NCBI GenBank assembly: GCA_016218975.1
Contig: JACRCO010000009.1
Location: forward strand, 1 to 64,000
Direction of reading: 5' to 3'
Length of the DNA: 64,000 bases
DNA from: Deltaproteobacteria bacterium
GTDB lineage: Bacteria > Desulfobacterota > Deferrimicrobia > Deferrimicrobiales > Deferrimicrobiaceae
Both the position numbers and the translations under genes were made by a program. Below are positions 39,057-48,099 of the stretch, piece after piece; the first letter of the stretch is position 1, and every line of letters begins with the position of its first letter. Below the pieces are notes generated by a model. The model saw nothing but the letters and a program-made list of their open reading frames with translations. It did no database searches and was not told the origin of the DNA.

Positions 39057-40703
39057 TCAGGAAAAGGTTTTCCGGGTGCGGCGGGCGCGGTGGAAGGAAA
39101 GGGCAAACCGGTGGGCCTCGTCGCGTACGCGCATCAGGAGGAGGAGCGCGGGGTCGTTGGGCGCCAGGAACAGCGGGTTCACCCTCCCCGGCAGGAAGAT
39201 CCTCTCCCGGAATTCGGTCTCCCCTCCGCGCACCCGTTCCTTGGCAAGGGCGATCACGGGGATTGAGCCGGCCCCCGCCTCCTTCATCGCCGCCATGGCC
39301 TTGGAGAGCTGCCCCCTTCCCCCGTCGATGAGAACCAGGTCCGGCATCCCGCCGAAATCCTCGTCATGCCCGAACCGGCGGCGGACCACCTGCTCGATCA
39401 TCGCAAAGTCGTCCTGACCGTCGATTCCGCGCACCGCGAATTTCCGGTACCATTTCTTCGCGGCCTTCCCTCCGACGAACGTCGCCATCGAACCCACAGG
39501 TTCGGTTCCGGACAGGTTCGAGATATCGAATCCCTCGATCCGCGCGGGCGCCCTCGGCAGGCGGCAAATGGACGCGAGCCGGGACGACACCTCCTCGTAG
39601 GCCGCCTCCTTCTCTTTCCGCATCCTGTGGAACTCCGCGGCGTTTTTCGAGGCAAGGGCCACGAGGCGCTCCCGTTCGCCCGCCCGAGGGGCCTTGACCC
39701 GCACTGCCCTCCCCGCGCGGTCGGACAGGAGCGAGGCGAGCGGGGCGGCGTCCGGCATCTCCATCGGCAGAAGGATTTCTTCCGGAAAGAACGCCCCCTC
39801 CGCGAAATGCTGGACCAGAAACGAGGAGAGGGCTTCGGCGTGATCCCCTTCAACGCGGAAGTGGTAGTTATGCGCGTCGGAAAGCCGCCCGGCCCGGACG
39901 TGAAGCACCGCTACCGCCGCTTCCGTCTCCTCAAGGAACCAACCGACTGCGTCCACGTCTCCGGGGACCGAACGGATTACGCGCTGCCGGACGAGCGTAC
40001 GCTCCACCGTCGCTATCCGGTCCCTCAGTTTGGCGGCATCCTCGAAACGCATCTCCTTCGCAAGCCGCGCCATTGCCTCTTTCCATCCCCTTGCCAGCTC
40101 CCTGTAATCCCCTTTAAGGAAACGGACGGCGTTGTCCACGTACGGCAGGTAATCCTCACGGGTGATTTTCCCCACGCATGCCCCGCCGCACCGGCCCATC
40201 TGGTAGTTGAGGCACGCCCTTCGCCGCGAGGCGAACTTTTTCCGGGAACAGGAGCACAGGGAGAAAAGCCGGTAGAGAATGCGCAGCGTCTCGCGGATCC
40301 CCCGCGCGGAAGAGTACGGCCCGAAGTAGGAGGCGCCGTCCCTGGCAACGCGCCGTACCAGCTCGGGGCGGGGATACTCCTCGCCCCGGTCGATCCGCAG
40401 CAGCAGGTACTCCTTGTCGTCCCTTAAAAAAACGTTGAAATGGGGCCGGTGCTCCTTGATGAGGGTGTTTTCGAGAAGAAGCGCCTCCTTTTCCGTGGCG
40501 GTCACGATGCAGCGGACGTCCGCCACGCGGGGCAGCAGGTGCGGGATCTGCGGGCGGCCGTCGCCCCCCGGTGCGGTATAGTTATGGAGCCGCGCCCTCA
40601 GGCTCTTCGCCTTCCCCACATACAGGATTTTTCCCCGCACATCCGACATCAGGTAGACGCCGGGCTCGCGAGGAAAGGTCTTCCAGTCGGACAGGGTCGC
40701 CAT
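39057..40703 (-). CDS. uvrC: Excinuclease ABC subunit C, lacking the C-terminal HhH domain
   Basis: UvrC makes both incisions in nucleotide excision repair. 548 residues. The N-terminal GIY-YIG nuclease domain (GVYLMSDVRGKILYVGKAKSLRARL) makes the 3' cut, the UVR motif (ARLAKEMRFEDAAKLRDRI, about 205-235) binds UvrB, and the RNase H-like domain (DLVLIDGGRGQLSKAM, about 430-520) makes the 5' cut. The protein stops right after RDEAHRFALSFHRARRTRKTFS. Standard UvrC continues here with about 60 residues of tandem helix-hairpin-helix. That part is missing and the sequence turns into a repeat element. It follows uvrB by 6 bp. Confidence 0.94.
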   Translation of the reverse strand: MATLSDWKTFPREPGVYLMSDVRGKILYVGKAKSLRARLHNYTAPGGDGRPQIPHLLPRVADVRCIVTATEKEALLLENTLIKEHRPHFNVFLRDDKEYLLLRIDRGEEYPRPELVRRVARDGASYFGPYSSARGIRETLRILYRLFSLCSCSRKKFASRRRACLNYQMGRCGGACVGKITREDYLPYVDNAVRFLKGDYRELARGWKEAMARLAKEMRFEDAAKLRDRIATVERTLVRQRVIRSVPGDVDAVGWFLEETEAAVAVLHVRAGRLSDAHNYHFRVEGDHAEALSSFLVQHFAEGAFFPEEILLPMEMPDAAPLASLLSDRAGRAVRVKAPRAGERERLVALASKNAAEFHRMRKEKEAAYEEVSSRLASICRLPRAPARIEGFDISNLSGTEPVGSMATFVGGKAAKKWYRKFAVRGIDGQDDFAMIEQVVRRRFGHDEDFGGMPDLVLIDGGRGQLSKAMAAMKEAGAGSIPVIALAKERVRGGETEFRERIFLPGRVNPLFLAPNDPALLLLMRVRDEAHRFALSFHRARRTRKTFS

Positions 40704-40709
40704 TCCCGG

Positions 40710-42701
40710 TTACCTTGCGGACAGTTCTATCTTTTCGAGCGCCAACAGACGGTCGCGAATCTCCGCCGCGCGCTCGAAATCCAGTTTCTTCGCCGCCCGG
40801 TCCATTTCCTTTCGCAGCTTGCGGAGCATCTTCGACAACTCTTCGGGAGAGGAGAAATCCCACCCTTCCTGCGCGGCCACGGTGACGTAATCCGCATCGC
40901 AGATCTGCCCGATGGGGGCGGCGATGTTCTTCTTCACCGTCTCGGGCGTGATTCCGTTGCGCTCGTTGTAAATCCGCTGCTTTTCGCGGCGGCGTTCGGT
41001 CTCCGAGATCGCCTCCCGCATCGAATCGGTGAGCTTGTCGGCGTACAGGATCACCTTTCCGGATACATTGCGGGCGGCGCGTCCGAACGTCTGGATGAGG
41101 GAGCGGGCCGATCGGAGGAATCCTTCCTTGTCGGCATCGAGAATGGCCACGAGCGACACTTCCGGAAGATCCAGCCCCTCCCGCAGCAGATTGATTCCGA
41201 TCAGGACGTCGAACTGCCCCAGGCGCAGATTACGGATGATGTTCACACGCTCCACCGTGTCGATGTCGGAGTGCAGGTACTGAACGCGGACCCCCTGCTC
41301 CTCGTAGTGCTCCGTGAGGTCCTCCGCCATGCGCTTGGTCAAGGTCGTGACCAGCACGCGCTCCCCCGCCTCGGCTCGTGCGCGGATCTCGGCAAGGAGG
41401 TCGTCCACCTGCCTGCTCGCGGGCCGCACTTCCACCTCCGGGTCGACGAGCCCCGTCGGCCGGATGATCTGCTCGGCGACCGCCTGCCTGCCCTCCCGCA
41501 GCTCGTATGTCCCCGGTGTCGCGGAAACGTAAATGGTCTGCCCCACGCTCCCGCAGAACTCCTCGAACCGTAGCGGCCGGTTGTCGAGGGCCGACGGCAG
41601 CCGGAACCCGAAATCGACCAGCGTCTCCTTCCGGGAGCGGTCGCCGTTGTACATCCCGTTGAGCTGCGGGACGGTTATGTGCGACTCGTCGATGAAGGTA
41701 AGGTAGCCCTGCGGAAAGTAGGAAAGGAGCGTGTGCGGCGGCTGTCCGGGCTTTCGCCCGTCGAGGTGGCGGGAGTAGTTCTCGATCCCGCTGCAGAAGC
41801 CCATCTGTTGGATCATCTCGAGATCGTAGGTGGTCCGCTGCTTGAGGCGCTCCGCCTCCAGGATCTTCCCCTGCGCCGACAGGGCCGCCAGCCGCTCCGC
41901 CAGCTCGGCCTCGATGCCCTTGACGGCTCGCTCCAGGTGGTCCTCGGGCGTCACGTAATGGCTCGCGGGAAAGATGACGGTTTCCCGTACGTCGTAGAGG
42001 CGAGTTCCGCGAAGCGGGTCCGTGTATCGGATTCGCGATATCGCGTCCTCGTCGAACTCTATCCTTAATACCCGGTCCTCCTCGTATGCGGGAAAAAGTT
42101 CCACGGCATCGCCGCGCACGCGGAAGGTCCCGCGGTGGAAATCGATGTCGTTCCGTTCGTACTGTATGTCCACCAACCGGCGGAGCAGCGCGTTCCGTGG
42201 GAACTCCGCGCCTTCGGTGACACGCACGGTCATCCGGTTGTAAAACTCGGGAGAGCCCAGCCCGTAAATGCAGGAAACGGATGCGACCACCACTACGTCG
42301 GTCCGCGTCATCACGGAGCGGGTCGCGCTGTGCCGCATCTTGTCGATCTGCTCGTTGATCGCCGAGTCTTTTTCGATGTACGTGTCCGTCTGCGGGATGT
42401 ACGCCTCGGGCTGGTAGTAGTCGTAATAGGAGACGAAATATTCGACGGCGTTCTCCGGGAACAACTCCTTGAACTCCGCGAAGAGCTGGGCGGCGAGCGT
42501 CTTGTTGGGGGCTATGACGAGGGCGGGGCGGTTCGTTTCGGCGATGACGTTCGCCACCGTGTACGTCTTGCCGGAGCCGGTCACGCCGAGCAGAACCTGC
42601 CGCAGCGTTCCGCCGGCAAGACCTTCGACAAGCGATCGGATCGCTTCCGGCTGGTCCCCCGAGGGAGGGAAAGGCGATTTCAGGCGGAACCGGTTCTCCA
42701 A
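40710..42701 (-). CDS. uvrB: Excinuclease ABC subunit B
   Basis: Damage-verification helicase of nucleotide excision repair. 663 residues. Walker [15 protein letters not shown] near residue 38, the beta-hairpin region [21 protein letters not shown], helicase motifs including [23 protein letters not shown], and a C-terminal UVR motif (about 622-655) that pairs with UvrC. The start is a TTG. Operon uvrB-uvrC. Confidence 0.97.
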   Translation of the reverse strand: MENRFRLKSPFPPSGDQPEAIRSLVEGLAGGTLRQVLLGVTGSGKTYTVANVIAETNRPALVIAPNKTLAAQLFAEFKELFPENAVEYFVSYYDYYQPEAYIPQTDTYIEKDSAINEQIDKMRHSATRSVMTRTDVVVVASVSCIYGLGSPEFYNRMTVRVTEGAEFPRNALLRRLVDIQYERNDIDFHRGTFRVRGDAVELFPAYEEDRVLRIEFDEDAISRIRYTDPLRGTRLYDVRETVIFPASHYVTPEDHLERAVKGIEAELAERLAALSAQGKILEAERLKQRTTYDLEMIQQMGFCSGIENYSRHLDGRKPGQPPHTLLSYFPQGYLTFIDESHITVPQLNGMYNGDRSRKETLVDFGFRLPSALDNRPLRFEEFCGSVGQTIYVSATPGTYELREGRQAVAEQIIRPTGLVDPEVEVRPASRQVDDLLAEIRARAEAGERVLVTTLTKRMAEDLTEHYEEQGVRVQYLHSDIDTVERVNIIRNLRLGQFDVLIGINLLREGLDLPEVSLVAILDADKEGFLRSARSLIQTFGRAARNVSGKVILYADKLTDSMREAISETERRREKQRIYNERNGITPETVKKNIAAPIGQICDADYVTVAAQEGWDFSSPEELSKMLRKLRKEMDRAAKKLDFERAAEIRDRLLALEKIELSAR

Positions 42702-42721
42702 CGCGATGACCCCCTCATCCG

Positions 42722-42727
42722 ATTATA
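42722..42727 (-). promoter_or_regulatory. -10 element upstream of uvrB
   Basis: A consensus TATAAT on the minus strand 21 bp before the uvrB start codon. The best -35 candidate, TTGGCA, sits 20 bp upstream, which is too far for a good match. No LexA box was recognised. Confidence 0.35.
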
Positions 42728-42858
42728 CGGTGAGGCGCCGGGAGACTTGCCAAAGTCCCGGCCGGAAAACGTTATGCGCCGTTCGAATGGAAGTAACGCT
42801 CGTTAATCTACTTGGAGTTACTCGATCCCGGGATTCGTCCGTGCGGTTTATGGCGCCC

Positions 42859-44361
42859 CTAAGACTTGTATTTCCAGGTGGTTCCGCTTTTGGAGTCCTC
42901 GAGGAGGACACCGAGGGCATCGAGTTCCTTCCTGATCCGGTCGGCTTCGGCGAAGTCCTTGCGGGCGCGGGCGGCCTTCCGTTCCTCGATCCGGCGGAGG
43001 ATCTCCGCCTCCTCCAACATGGCCGTTGCGCCCGACGCGTCGGCAATTTCAACAGCATCTGCGATGCTTCTGCGGATCACTCTGCCCTCCCCGCGGAAGT
43101 ACTCGCCGGACGGCATCCGCAGCAAACCCAATACGCCGAACAGCGGATCGAGGATGGCATATCCTCCGAGGAACTTCGACGCTTTCTCCGGTTCGGCGGT
43201 GGGGTCTTCCGGGGCCAGCCGATTGAGCGCGCGCACGGCGTCGAAAAGGCGCCCCAGCGCCGCGGCCGTGTTGAAATCGTCGTCCATCGCCTCTGCGAAC
43301 TGCGCGGGCGCTTCCCGAAGCGCGGCAATGTCATCCCCTTCCGGTACCGAACCGGCCCGCGCCCCCGCATCGGAGCACTTTTCGGCCTTCTCCTTCACGC
43401 GATAAAGACGGTCGAGACCCGCCTTCGCCTCCGAAAGGCTCTTGTCGGAATAGTCGATCGGGCTACGGTAGTGGCTCGACGCGAAGAAGAACCGGAGCAC
43501 GTCGGGGTTCACCTTCTCCAGCACTTCACGCAGCGTGAAGAAATTCCCGAGCGACTTGCTCATCTTCTCGTTGTCGATGTTCACGAACCCGTTGTGGATC
43601 CAGTACCGGGCGAACGGTTCGCCGGTCAGCCCCTCCGACTGGGCGATCTCGTTCTCGTGGTGGGGGAAGACGAGGTCTTTCCCGCCGCCGTGGATGTCGA
43701 GCGTCGTCCCCAGGTGTTTCATCGCCATCGCCGAGCACTCGATATGCCATCCGGGGCGTCCCGGCCCCCAGGGGCTGTTCCAGGCGGGCTCCCCGGGCTT
43801 CGACGACTTCCACAACGCGAAGTCGAGCGGGTCCTGCTTCCGCTCGTCCACGTCCACACGCGCGCCGGACAATAGATCGTCTGTATTCTTCCCCGACAGT
43901 TTTCCGTAACCGGCGAAACCCTTGACGGAATAGTAGACGTCCCCGGCGACCGCATACGCCTTCCCCGCTGCCACCAGCCTGCTTACAAGGTCCACGATCT
44001 CCGGGATGTGCTCCGTCGCGCGCGGCTCCACGTCCGGGCGCAGCAGCCCCATCCGGTCGAAGTCGCGGTAGAACTCGGCTATAAATCTCTTCGCGATCTC
44101 CTCGCTTGTTACCCCTTCACGGTTCGCCCGCTTGATGATCTTGTCGTCGATGTCGGTGAAGTTCCGCGCGAAGGTGACCCCGTATCCGCGGAACCGCAGG
44201 TAGCGCACGATGATGTCGAACACGACGTTGGCGCGCGCGTGCCCGATGTGGCATAGGTCGTAAACCGTAACACCGCAGACGTACATCTTCACATTTCCCG
44301 GCGTAAGAGGCTCGAACGGCTCCTTCCGGTTTCCCATCGTGTTGAAGACGGTCAGCGCCAT
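42859..44361 (-). CDS. cysS: Cysteinyl-tRNA synthetase
   Basis: Class I synthetase. 500 residues with HIGH as CHIGHARANVVFDIIVRY, the zinc ligand Cys in the first strand (YVCGVTVYDL), GWHIECSAMAMKHLG, HHENEIAQSEG, and the KMSKS loop NEKMSKSLGNF. The C-terminal anticodon region ends in a basic KSGTTWKYKS. The ATG directly follows the ispDF stop. The position after ispDF and carD is common in delta- and firmicute-type genomes. Confidence 0.97.
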   Translation of the reverse strand: MALTVFNTMGNRKEPFEPLTPGNVKMYVCGVTVYDLCHIGHARANVVFDIIVRYLRFRGYGVTFARNFTDIDDKIIKRANREGVTSEEIAKRFIAEFYRDFDRMGLLRPDVEPRATEHIPEIVDLVSRLVAAGKAYAVAGDVYYSVKGFAGYGKLSGKNTDDLLSGARVDVDERKQDPLDFALWKSSKPGEPAWNSPWGPGRPGWHIECSAMAMKHLGTTLDIHGGGKDLVFPHHENEIAQSEGLTGEPFARYWIHNGFVNIDNEKMSKSLGNFFTLREVLEKVNPDVLRFFFASSHYRSPIDYSDKSLSEAKAGLDRLYRVKEKAEKCSDAGARAGSVPEGDDIAALREAPAQFAEAMDDDFNTAAALGRLFDAVRALNRLAPEDPTAEPEKASKFLGGYAILDPLFGVLGLLRMPSGEYFRGEGRVIRRSIADAVEIADASGATAMLEEAEILRRIEERKAARARKDFAEADRIRKELDALGVLLEDSKSGTTWKYKS

Positions 44362-45552
44362 TTACCCGATAGTCCCTTCGGATGTTTGTTGCGGCGCGGT
44401 TCCCTGAAGGAGCGCCACCGCCCACGCCGAAATACCTTCCTTCCTTCCTTCGAAACCCATACCCTCCGTGGTCTTGCCCTTAAGACTTATCCTTTCGCCG
44501 GAAACGGAAAGCATCCCGGCGATGGATTCCCGCAGCGCTGATGCGATCGGAGCGATCTTCGGTTCCTCGCAGACCACGACCGCGTCGAGCCCCACGAGCG
44601 AAAAGCCGAGTTCGTCCATCCTTCCGCGCGCATGTTCCAGGATGGTGCGGCTGGATATCCCTTTCGTCTCATCCCTGCCGGGCGGAAAGTGGTGGCCGAT
44701 GTCCCGGTCGCCCAGGGCGCCGTAAATCGCGTCTGCGATCGCGTGCAGCAGGACGTCCCCGTCCGAGTGGCCCAGGAGCCCCCTGGGATATTCGACGCGG
44801 ATTCCACCCAGCCACAGTTCGCGCCCCTCCACGAGCCGATGAGCGTCCCCTCCGAGCCCGATGCGGAAATCCGGCGATTCTCCGAGCAGTCCCCTCGCCA
44901 TCCGGAGATCCTCGGGGACTGTGATCTTGATATTCCCTTCCTCCCCGGGAATCGGCGTCACCTGGTACCCTGCCGCTTCCACGATCGAAGCATCGTCGGT
45001 CGCCTTGCGGCCGCAAGCCTTCGCTTTTTCGAATGCATTCCGCAGAATATCGGCCCGGAACGCCTGCGGGGTCTGGGCGCGGAAGAGGAGCGACCGGTCC
45101 ACGGTGGCGAGGGTTTTTCCTCCCAGGTCCCACATCTTGACCGTGTCGCGCAGAGGGACGACCGGAACGACCGCGCCGTGCTCCCTGGCGCGGGTTACGC
45201 AAAGTTCCAGCAATTCCCGGGAGGCGAAAGGGCGGACCGCGTCGTGGACGAGTATTATTTCGGTCTCGGGCGGTACGGCGGCAAGGGCGTTTTCGACCGA
45301 ATCCTGCCGCTCCTCACCGCCGTCGATAACTTGGAGAACTTTCGGGCGTGCGCGATACGACTCCTTCACCTCTTCGGACTGCGAATGAGGTAGGGCCAGG
45401 ACGATCCCATCAATGAGAGGCGACGCCGCAATGGCCGAAATAGCAAGGTCCAGTATCGGGCGCCCACCGATGCGGAGAAACTGCTTCGGCGCATCACCGC
45501 CCATCCGCTTCCCCGCCCCGCCGGCGACGATAATGGCTACGACTTCAGCCAT
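44362..45552 (-). CDS. ispDF: Bifunctional IspD/IspF isoprenoid enzyme
   Basis: Fusion of MEP-cytidylyltransferase (IspD, about residues 1-230: AIIVAGGAGKRMGGDAPKQFL, VHDAVRPFAS) and MECDP synthase (IspF, about 236-390: RIGLGGDAHRLVEGRELWLGG, LLGHSDGDVLLHAIADAIYGALGDRDIGHHFP, with DxH metal ligands). It performs the third and fifth steps of the MEP pathway. The two domains join without a long linker. Fusions of this type are known in alpha-, epsilon- and some deltaproteobacteria. It lies between carD and cysS. Confidence 0.96.
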   Translation of the reverse strand: MAEVVAIIVAGGAGKRMGGDAPKQFLRIGGRPILDLAISAIAASPLIDGIVLALPHSQSEEVKESYRARPKVLQVIDGGEERQDSVENALAAVPPETEIILVHDAVRPFASRELLELCVTRAREHGAVVPVVPLRDTVKMWDLGGKTLATVDRSLLFRAQTPQAFRADILRNAFEKAKACGRKATDDASIVEAAGYQVTPIPGEEGNIKITVPEDLRMARGLLGESPDFRIGLGGDAHRLVEGRELWLGGIRVEYPRGLLGHSDGDVLLHAIADAIYGALGDRDIGHHFPPGRDETKGISSRTILEHARGRMDELGFSLVGLDAVVVCEEPKIAPIASALRESIAGMLSVSGERISLKGKTTEGMGFEGRKEGISAWAVALLQGTAPQQTSEGTIG

Positions 45553-45610
45553 CGCGCCCCCGGAGAGCAGGCAACCGGTGAATCCTCATGCGCCAAAGTT
45601 TGTTTCGGGC

Positions 45611-46099
45611 CTACAGGTTCAGGAAGCGGCGCAAGTCCGCCTCCACGGCTTCCTCCGTCGTGGCCTTGGCGAGGGAAATTTCCTTGACGAGGAGGGATCG
45701 GGCCGTGTCCAGCATCTTCCGCTCCCCGAACGAGAGGGCTTTTTCCCCCTTGAGGAGCAGCAGGTTGCGAAGGACCTCGGCGATTTCGAACGGGGAGCCG
45801 GATTTCAGCTTGTCCATGTACTGGCGGTAGCGCCGGTTCCAGGGCTTGGGCTCGACGTCGATCTCCCGGTCTTTCAATATCTTGTAGACCGAGGTGACCG
45901 CACGGGCGTCCATGATGCGGCGCAGGCCCACCTGGTCCGTGTTGTTCACCGGGACCAAGATGGTGATGCCGGTGTCCAGAATGCGCAGAACGAAAAAGGA
46001 TTCTTTCGTTCCCCCGGAAATCGACTTCGTCTCTATGGATTGGATGACACCGACGCCGTGGGCCGGATAAACGGCCATATCCCCCACCTTGAAACTCAT
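45611..46099 (-). CDS. carD: CarD/CdnL-family RNA polymerase-binding regulator
   Basis: 162 residues from the ATG at 46099. The N-terminal Tudor-like RNAP-interaction domain starts MSFKVGDMAVYPAHGVGVIQSIE, followed by LVPVNNTDQVGLRRIM and the helical C-terminal DNA-binding domain (about 70-160, with RRYRQYMDKLKSGSPFEIAEVLRNL). CarD/CdnL stabilises open complexes at many promoters, including rRNA promoters. A longer reading upstream would run through its own promoter and is rejected. GGAGGG precedes the start. Confidence 0.95.
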   Translation of the reverse strand: MSFKVGDMAVYPAHGVGVIQSIETKSISGGTKESFFVLRILDTGITILVPVNNTDQVGLRRIMDARAVTSVYKILKDREIDVEPKPWNRRYRQYMDKLKSGSPFEIAEVLRNLLLLKGEKALSFGERKMLDTARSLLVKEISLAKATTEEAVEADLRRFLNL

Positions 46100-46156
46100 A
46101 GGACGCAGCCCTCCGAGGAGTATCGGGAAGTGTCGTGATGCATCATTGAATAATGT

Positions 46157-46185
46157 ATTATAATGCCCGATTGCCGATCCGTCAA
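46157..46185 (-). promoter_or_regulatory. Near-consensus sigma70 promoter for carD
   Basis: Minus strand: -35 TTGACG (46180-46185), 17-bp spacer, -10 TATAAT (46157-46162), start near 46150. This is the best sigma70 match seen in the window. It overlaps the 5' end of the divergent DUF362 gene. Confidence 0.85.
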
Positions 46186-46199
46186 TGCGGGGGTTCTGC

Positions 46200-47267
46200 A
46201 TGCAGTCGACAGTATGGTTCACGGACCTCTCCACGAAGCCGGGCAGGAACCTTCTCGACAAGACGGGGGAGTTGCTGCGCGCAGCCGGTCTTGCCGAACG
46301 AATCGCGCCCGGTGACTTGACGGCGGTCAAACTCCATTTCGGCGAAAAGGGAAACACCGCGTTTCTGCGGCCGATTTTTGTGCGCAAGGCTGTCGAGGAA
46401 ATCGCCGCGACCGGAGCGAAGCCATTCCTTACCGATACGAACACTCTTTATCTTGGGGGAAGGAGCAACGCTGTAGATCACTTGAGGACCGCTATCGCGA
46501 ACGGCTTCGCTTACTCCGTCGCCGATGCGCCGATCGTCATCGCCGACGGCCTGCGGGGGGAAAGCGCCATAAAGGTTCCCATCGAGGGGGGCATGCTTCG
46601 CGAGGTATCCATCGGGACGGAAATCGTGAACGCGGACTCCATGGTCACGCTGACGCATTTCAAGGGACACGAACTCTGCGGCTTCGGCGGAGCGATCAAA
46701 AACCTGGGTATGGGCTGCGCCTCCAGGTCGGGCAAGCTCGTCCAGCACTCAACCGTCGCTCCTTTCGTCGATCCCTCGGGTTGCTCAGCATGCGGCACAT
46801 GCGTGGCGCATTGCCCGTCCGGGGCCGTCACTGTCGTCTCGGAAAAAGCCCTCATCGATCCTAAAGAGTGCATCGGATGCGCGGACTGCATCGTCGTCTG
46901 TCCGGAGCACACCGTTAAGATCGACTGGGACGAGGCGGCGCCTTTGGTGCAGAAGAAAACCGTGGAACACGCCCTGGGAGCCATGCGGGGTAAAAGGGAC
47001 TCCTCCCTGTTCCTTTCGTTCATAACCCAGATCTCCCCGTTCTGCGACTGCTACGGCAACAGCGACCGGCCGATCGCCCCGGATGTGGGAATCCTGGCCT
47101 CCGCCGACCCGGTCGCCATCGACCAGGCGTGCGCGGACCTCGTGCTGAAGACGGCCGGCAGGGACCCCTTCCGGGAAACCCATCCGTTGATCGACTGGAC
47201 GGTCCAGCTTTCCTACGGAGAAGAGTTGGGGCTCGGCTGCCGGAAGTACGTGTTAAGGACGCTGTGA
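46200..47267 (+). CDS. DUF362-family iron-sulfur protein
   Basis: 355 residues from the ATG at 46200 (GGGGG lies 6-10 bases upstream; an ATG at 46185 is possible). Residues 1-185 and 265-355 form a DUF362 domain (AVKLHFGEKGNTAFLRP, FKGHELCGFGGAIKNLGMGCASRSGK). Two [4Fe-4S] motifs, CSACGTCVAHCPSGAV and CIGCADCIVVCPEHTV, lie at about 195-240. Function is unknown for the family; an electron-transfer or metallocentre assembly role is likely. Its stop overlaps the activase start (GTGA), so the two are translated together. Divergent from carD. Confidence 0.88.
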   Translation: MQSTVWFTDLSTKPGRNLLDKTGELLRAAGLAERIAPGDLTAVKLHFGEKGNTAFLRPIFVRKAVEEIAATGAKPFLTDTNTLYLGGRSNAVDHLRTAIANGFAYSVADAPIVIADGLRGESAIKVPIEGGMLREVSIGTEIVNADSMVTLTHFKGHELCGFGGAIKNLGMGCASRSGKLVQHSTVAPFVDPSGCSACGTCVAHCPSGAVTVVSEKALIDPKECIGCADCIVVCPEHTVKIDWDEAAPLVQKKTVEHALGAMRGKRDSSLFLSFITQISPFCDCYGNSDRPIAPDVGILASADPVAIDQACADLVLKTAGRDPFRETHPLIDWTVQLSYGEELGLGCRKYVLRTL

Positions 47268-48070
47268 AATCGGGAAAAACTCTTTTCGGGGGGATCGATG
47301 TAGGATCCCTCTCCACCGACGTCGTCCTCCTCGACGGAAAAGGGAAGGTAGCGGGCCAATCCATCATCGCCACGGGCGCCTCTACGCGCAAAGCTGTCGA
47401 GGAATCGCTTACCCGCGCGCTTGCAGCTGCCGGGGGAACACGGAAGAACATCGCCTTCCTCGTATCGACGGGCTACGGCCGGGATTCGGTCGAGGGCGCA
47501 GACACGGCGGTCACCGAAATAACATGCCATGCGCGCGGCGCCCGGCGCCTCTTCCCCAAAGCGGCCACGGTGCTGGACATCGGCGGGCAGGACAGCAAGG
47601 TCATCCGCATCGCACCCGATGGAAAGGTGGCCGACTTCGCGATGAACGACAAGTGCGCCGCGGGCACAGGCAGGTTCCTGGAAGTTATGGCGCGCACGCT
47701 GGAGATGGACCTGGAAGAGATGGGCGCCCGGTCGCTCAAATCCCGCAAGGCGCTGTCCGTAAGTTCCATGTGCACGGTGTTCGCGGAGTCGGAGGTGATC
47801 TCGCTCATCGCGTCCGGCGCCGCCCCGGAGGACATCGCGTGGGGAGTTCACCTTGCCATTGCGGACCGGATCGCCGCGCTCGCCGAACGGGTCGGTTGCG
47901 TTTCACCCGCCGTCATGACGGGAGGCGTCGCGAAAAATCCCGCTGCCAGAAAAGCGCTCGAAGCAAGGTTCGGCTTGAAGTTGCTCGTTCCCCGGGAACC
48001 TCAACTTGCAGGCGCGCTCGGCGCCGCCCTTATCGCACGGGAAAGCAACCGGCCTGTGCAGGTTCGCTGA
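47264..48070 (+). CDS. BadF/BadG/HgdC-type ATPase (acyl-CoA dehydratase activase)
   Basis: 268 residues from the GTG at 47264. ASKHA-fold ATPase: GGIDVGSLSTDVVLLD (phosphate 1), STGYGRD, DIGGQDSKVIRI, the [4Fe-4S] cysteine motif NDKCAAGTGRFLEVMA, SSMCTVFAESEV and MTGGVAKN. Family members use ATP hydrolysis to inject a low-potential electron into 2-hydroxyacyl-CoA dehydratases or benzoyl-CoA reductases. No such partner is adjacent; instead the gene is coupled to a DUF362 ferredoxin-like protein. A role in activating another enzyme is possible. Confidence 0.92.
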   Translation: MKSGKTLFGGIDVGSLSTDVVLLDGKGKVAGQSIIATGASTRKAVEESLTRALAAAGGTRKNIAFLVSTGYGRDSVEGADTAVTEITCHARGARRLFPKAATVLDIGGQDSKVIRIAPDGKVADFAMNDKCAAGTGRFLEVMARTLEMDLEEMGARSLKSRKALSVSSMCTVFAESEVISLIASGAAPEDIAWGVHLAIADRIAALAERVGCVSPAVMTGGVAKNPAARKALEARFGLKLLVPREPQLAGALGAALIARESNRPVQVR

Positions 48071-48088
48071 CGCTCCCTGCAGGGAGCG
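48071..48088. terminator. Palindrome between convergent genes
   Basis: CGCTCCCTGCAGGGAGCG is a perfect 18-bp palindrome in the 29-bp gap between the activase (+) and the HD-GYP gene (-). No T-runs flank it, so its role as a bidirectional terminator is only suggested by position. Confidence 0.4.
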
Positions 48089-48099
48089 GGGAAATCCAT

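Noticed and set aside
38811-39106. Minus-strand frames after uvrC as a frameshifted HhH domain
   Set aside because: None contains a helix-hairpin-helix pattern (such as PGIG or PGVG), so a frameshift does not restore the UvrC tail.
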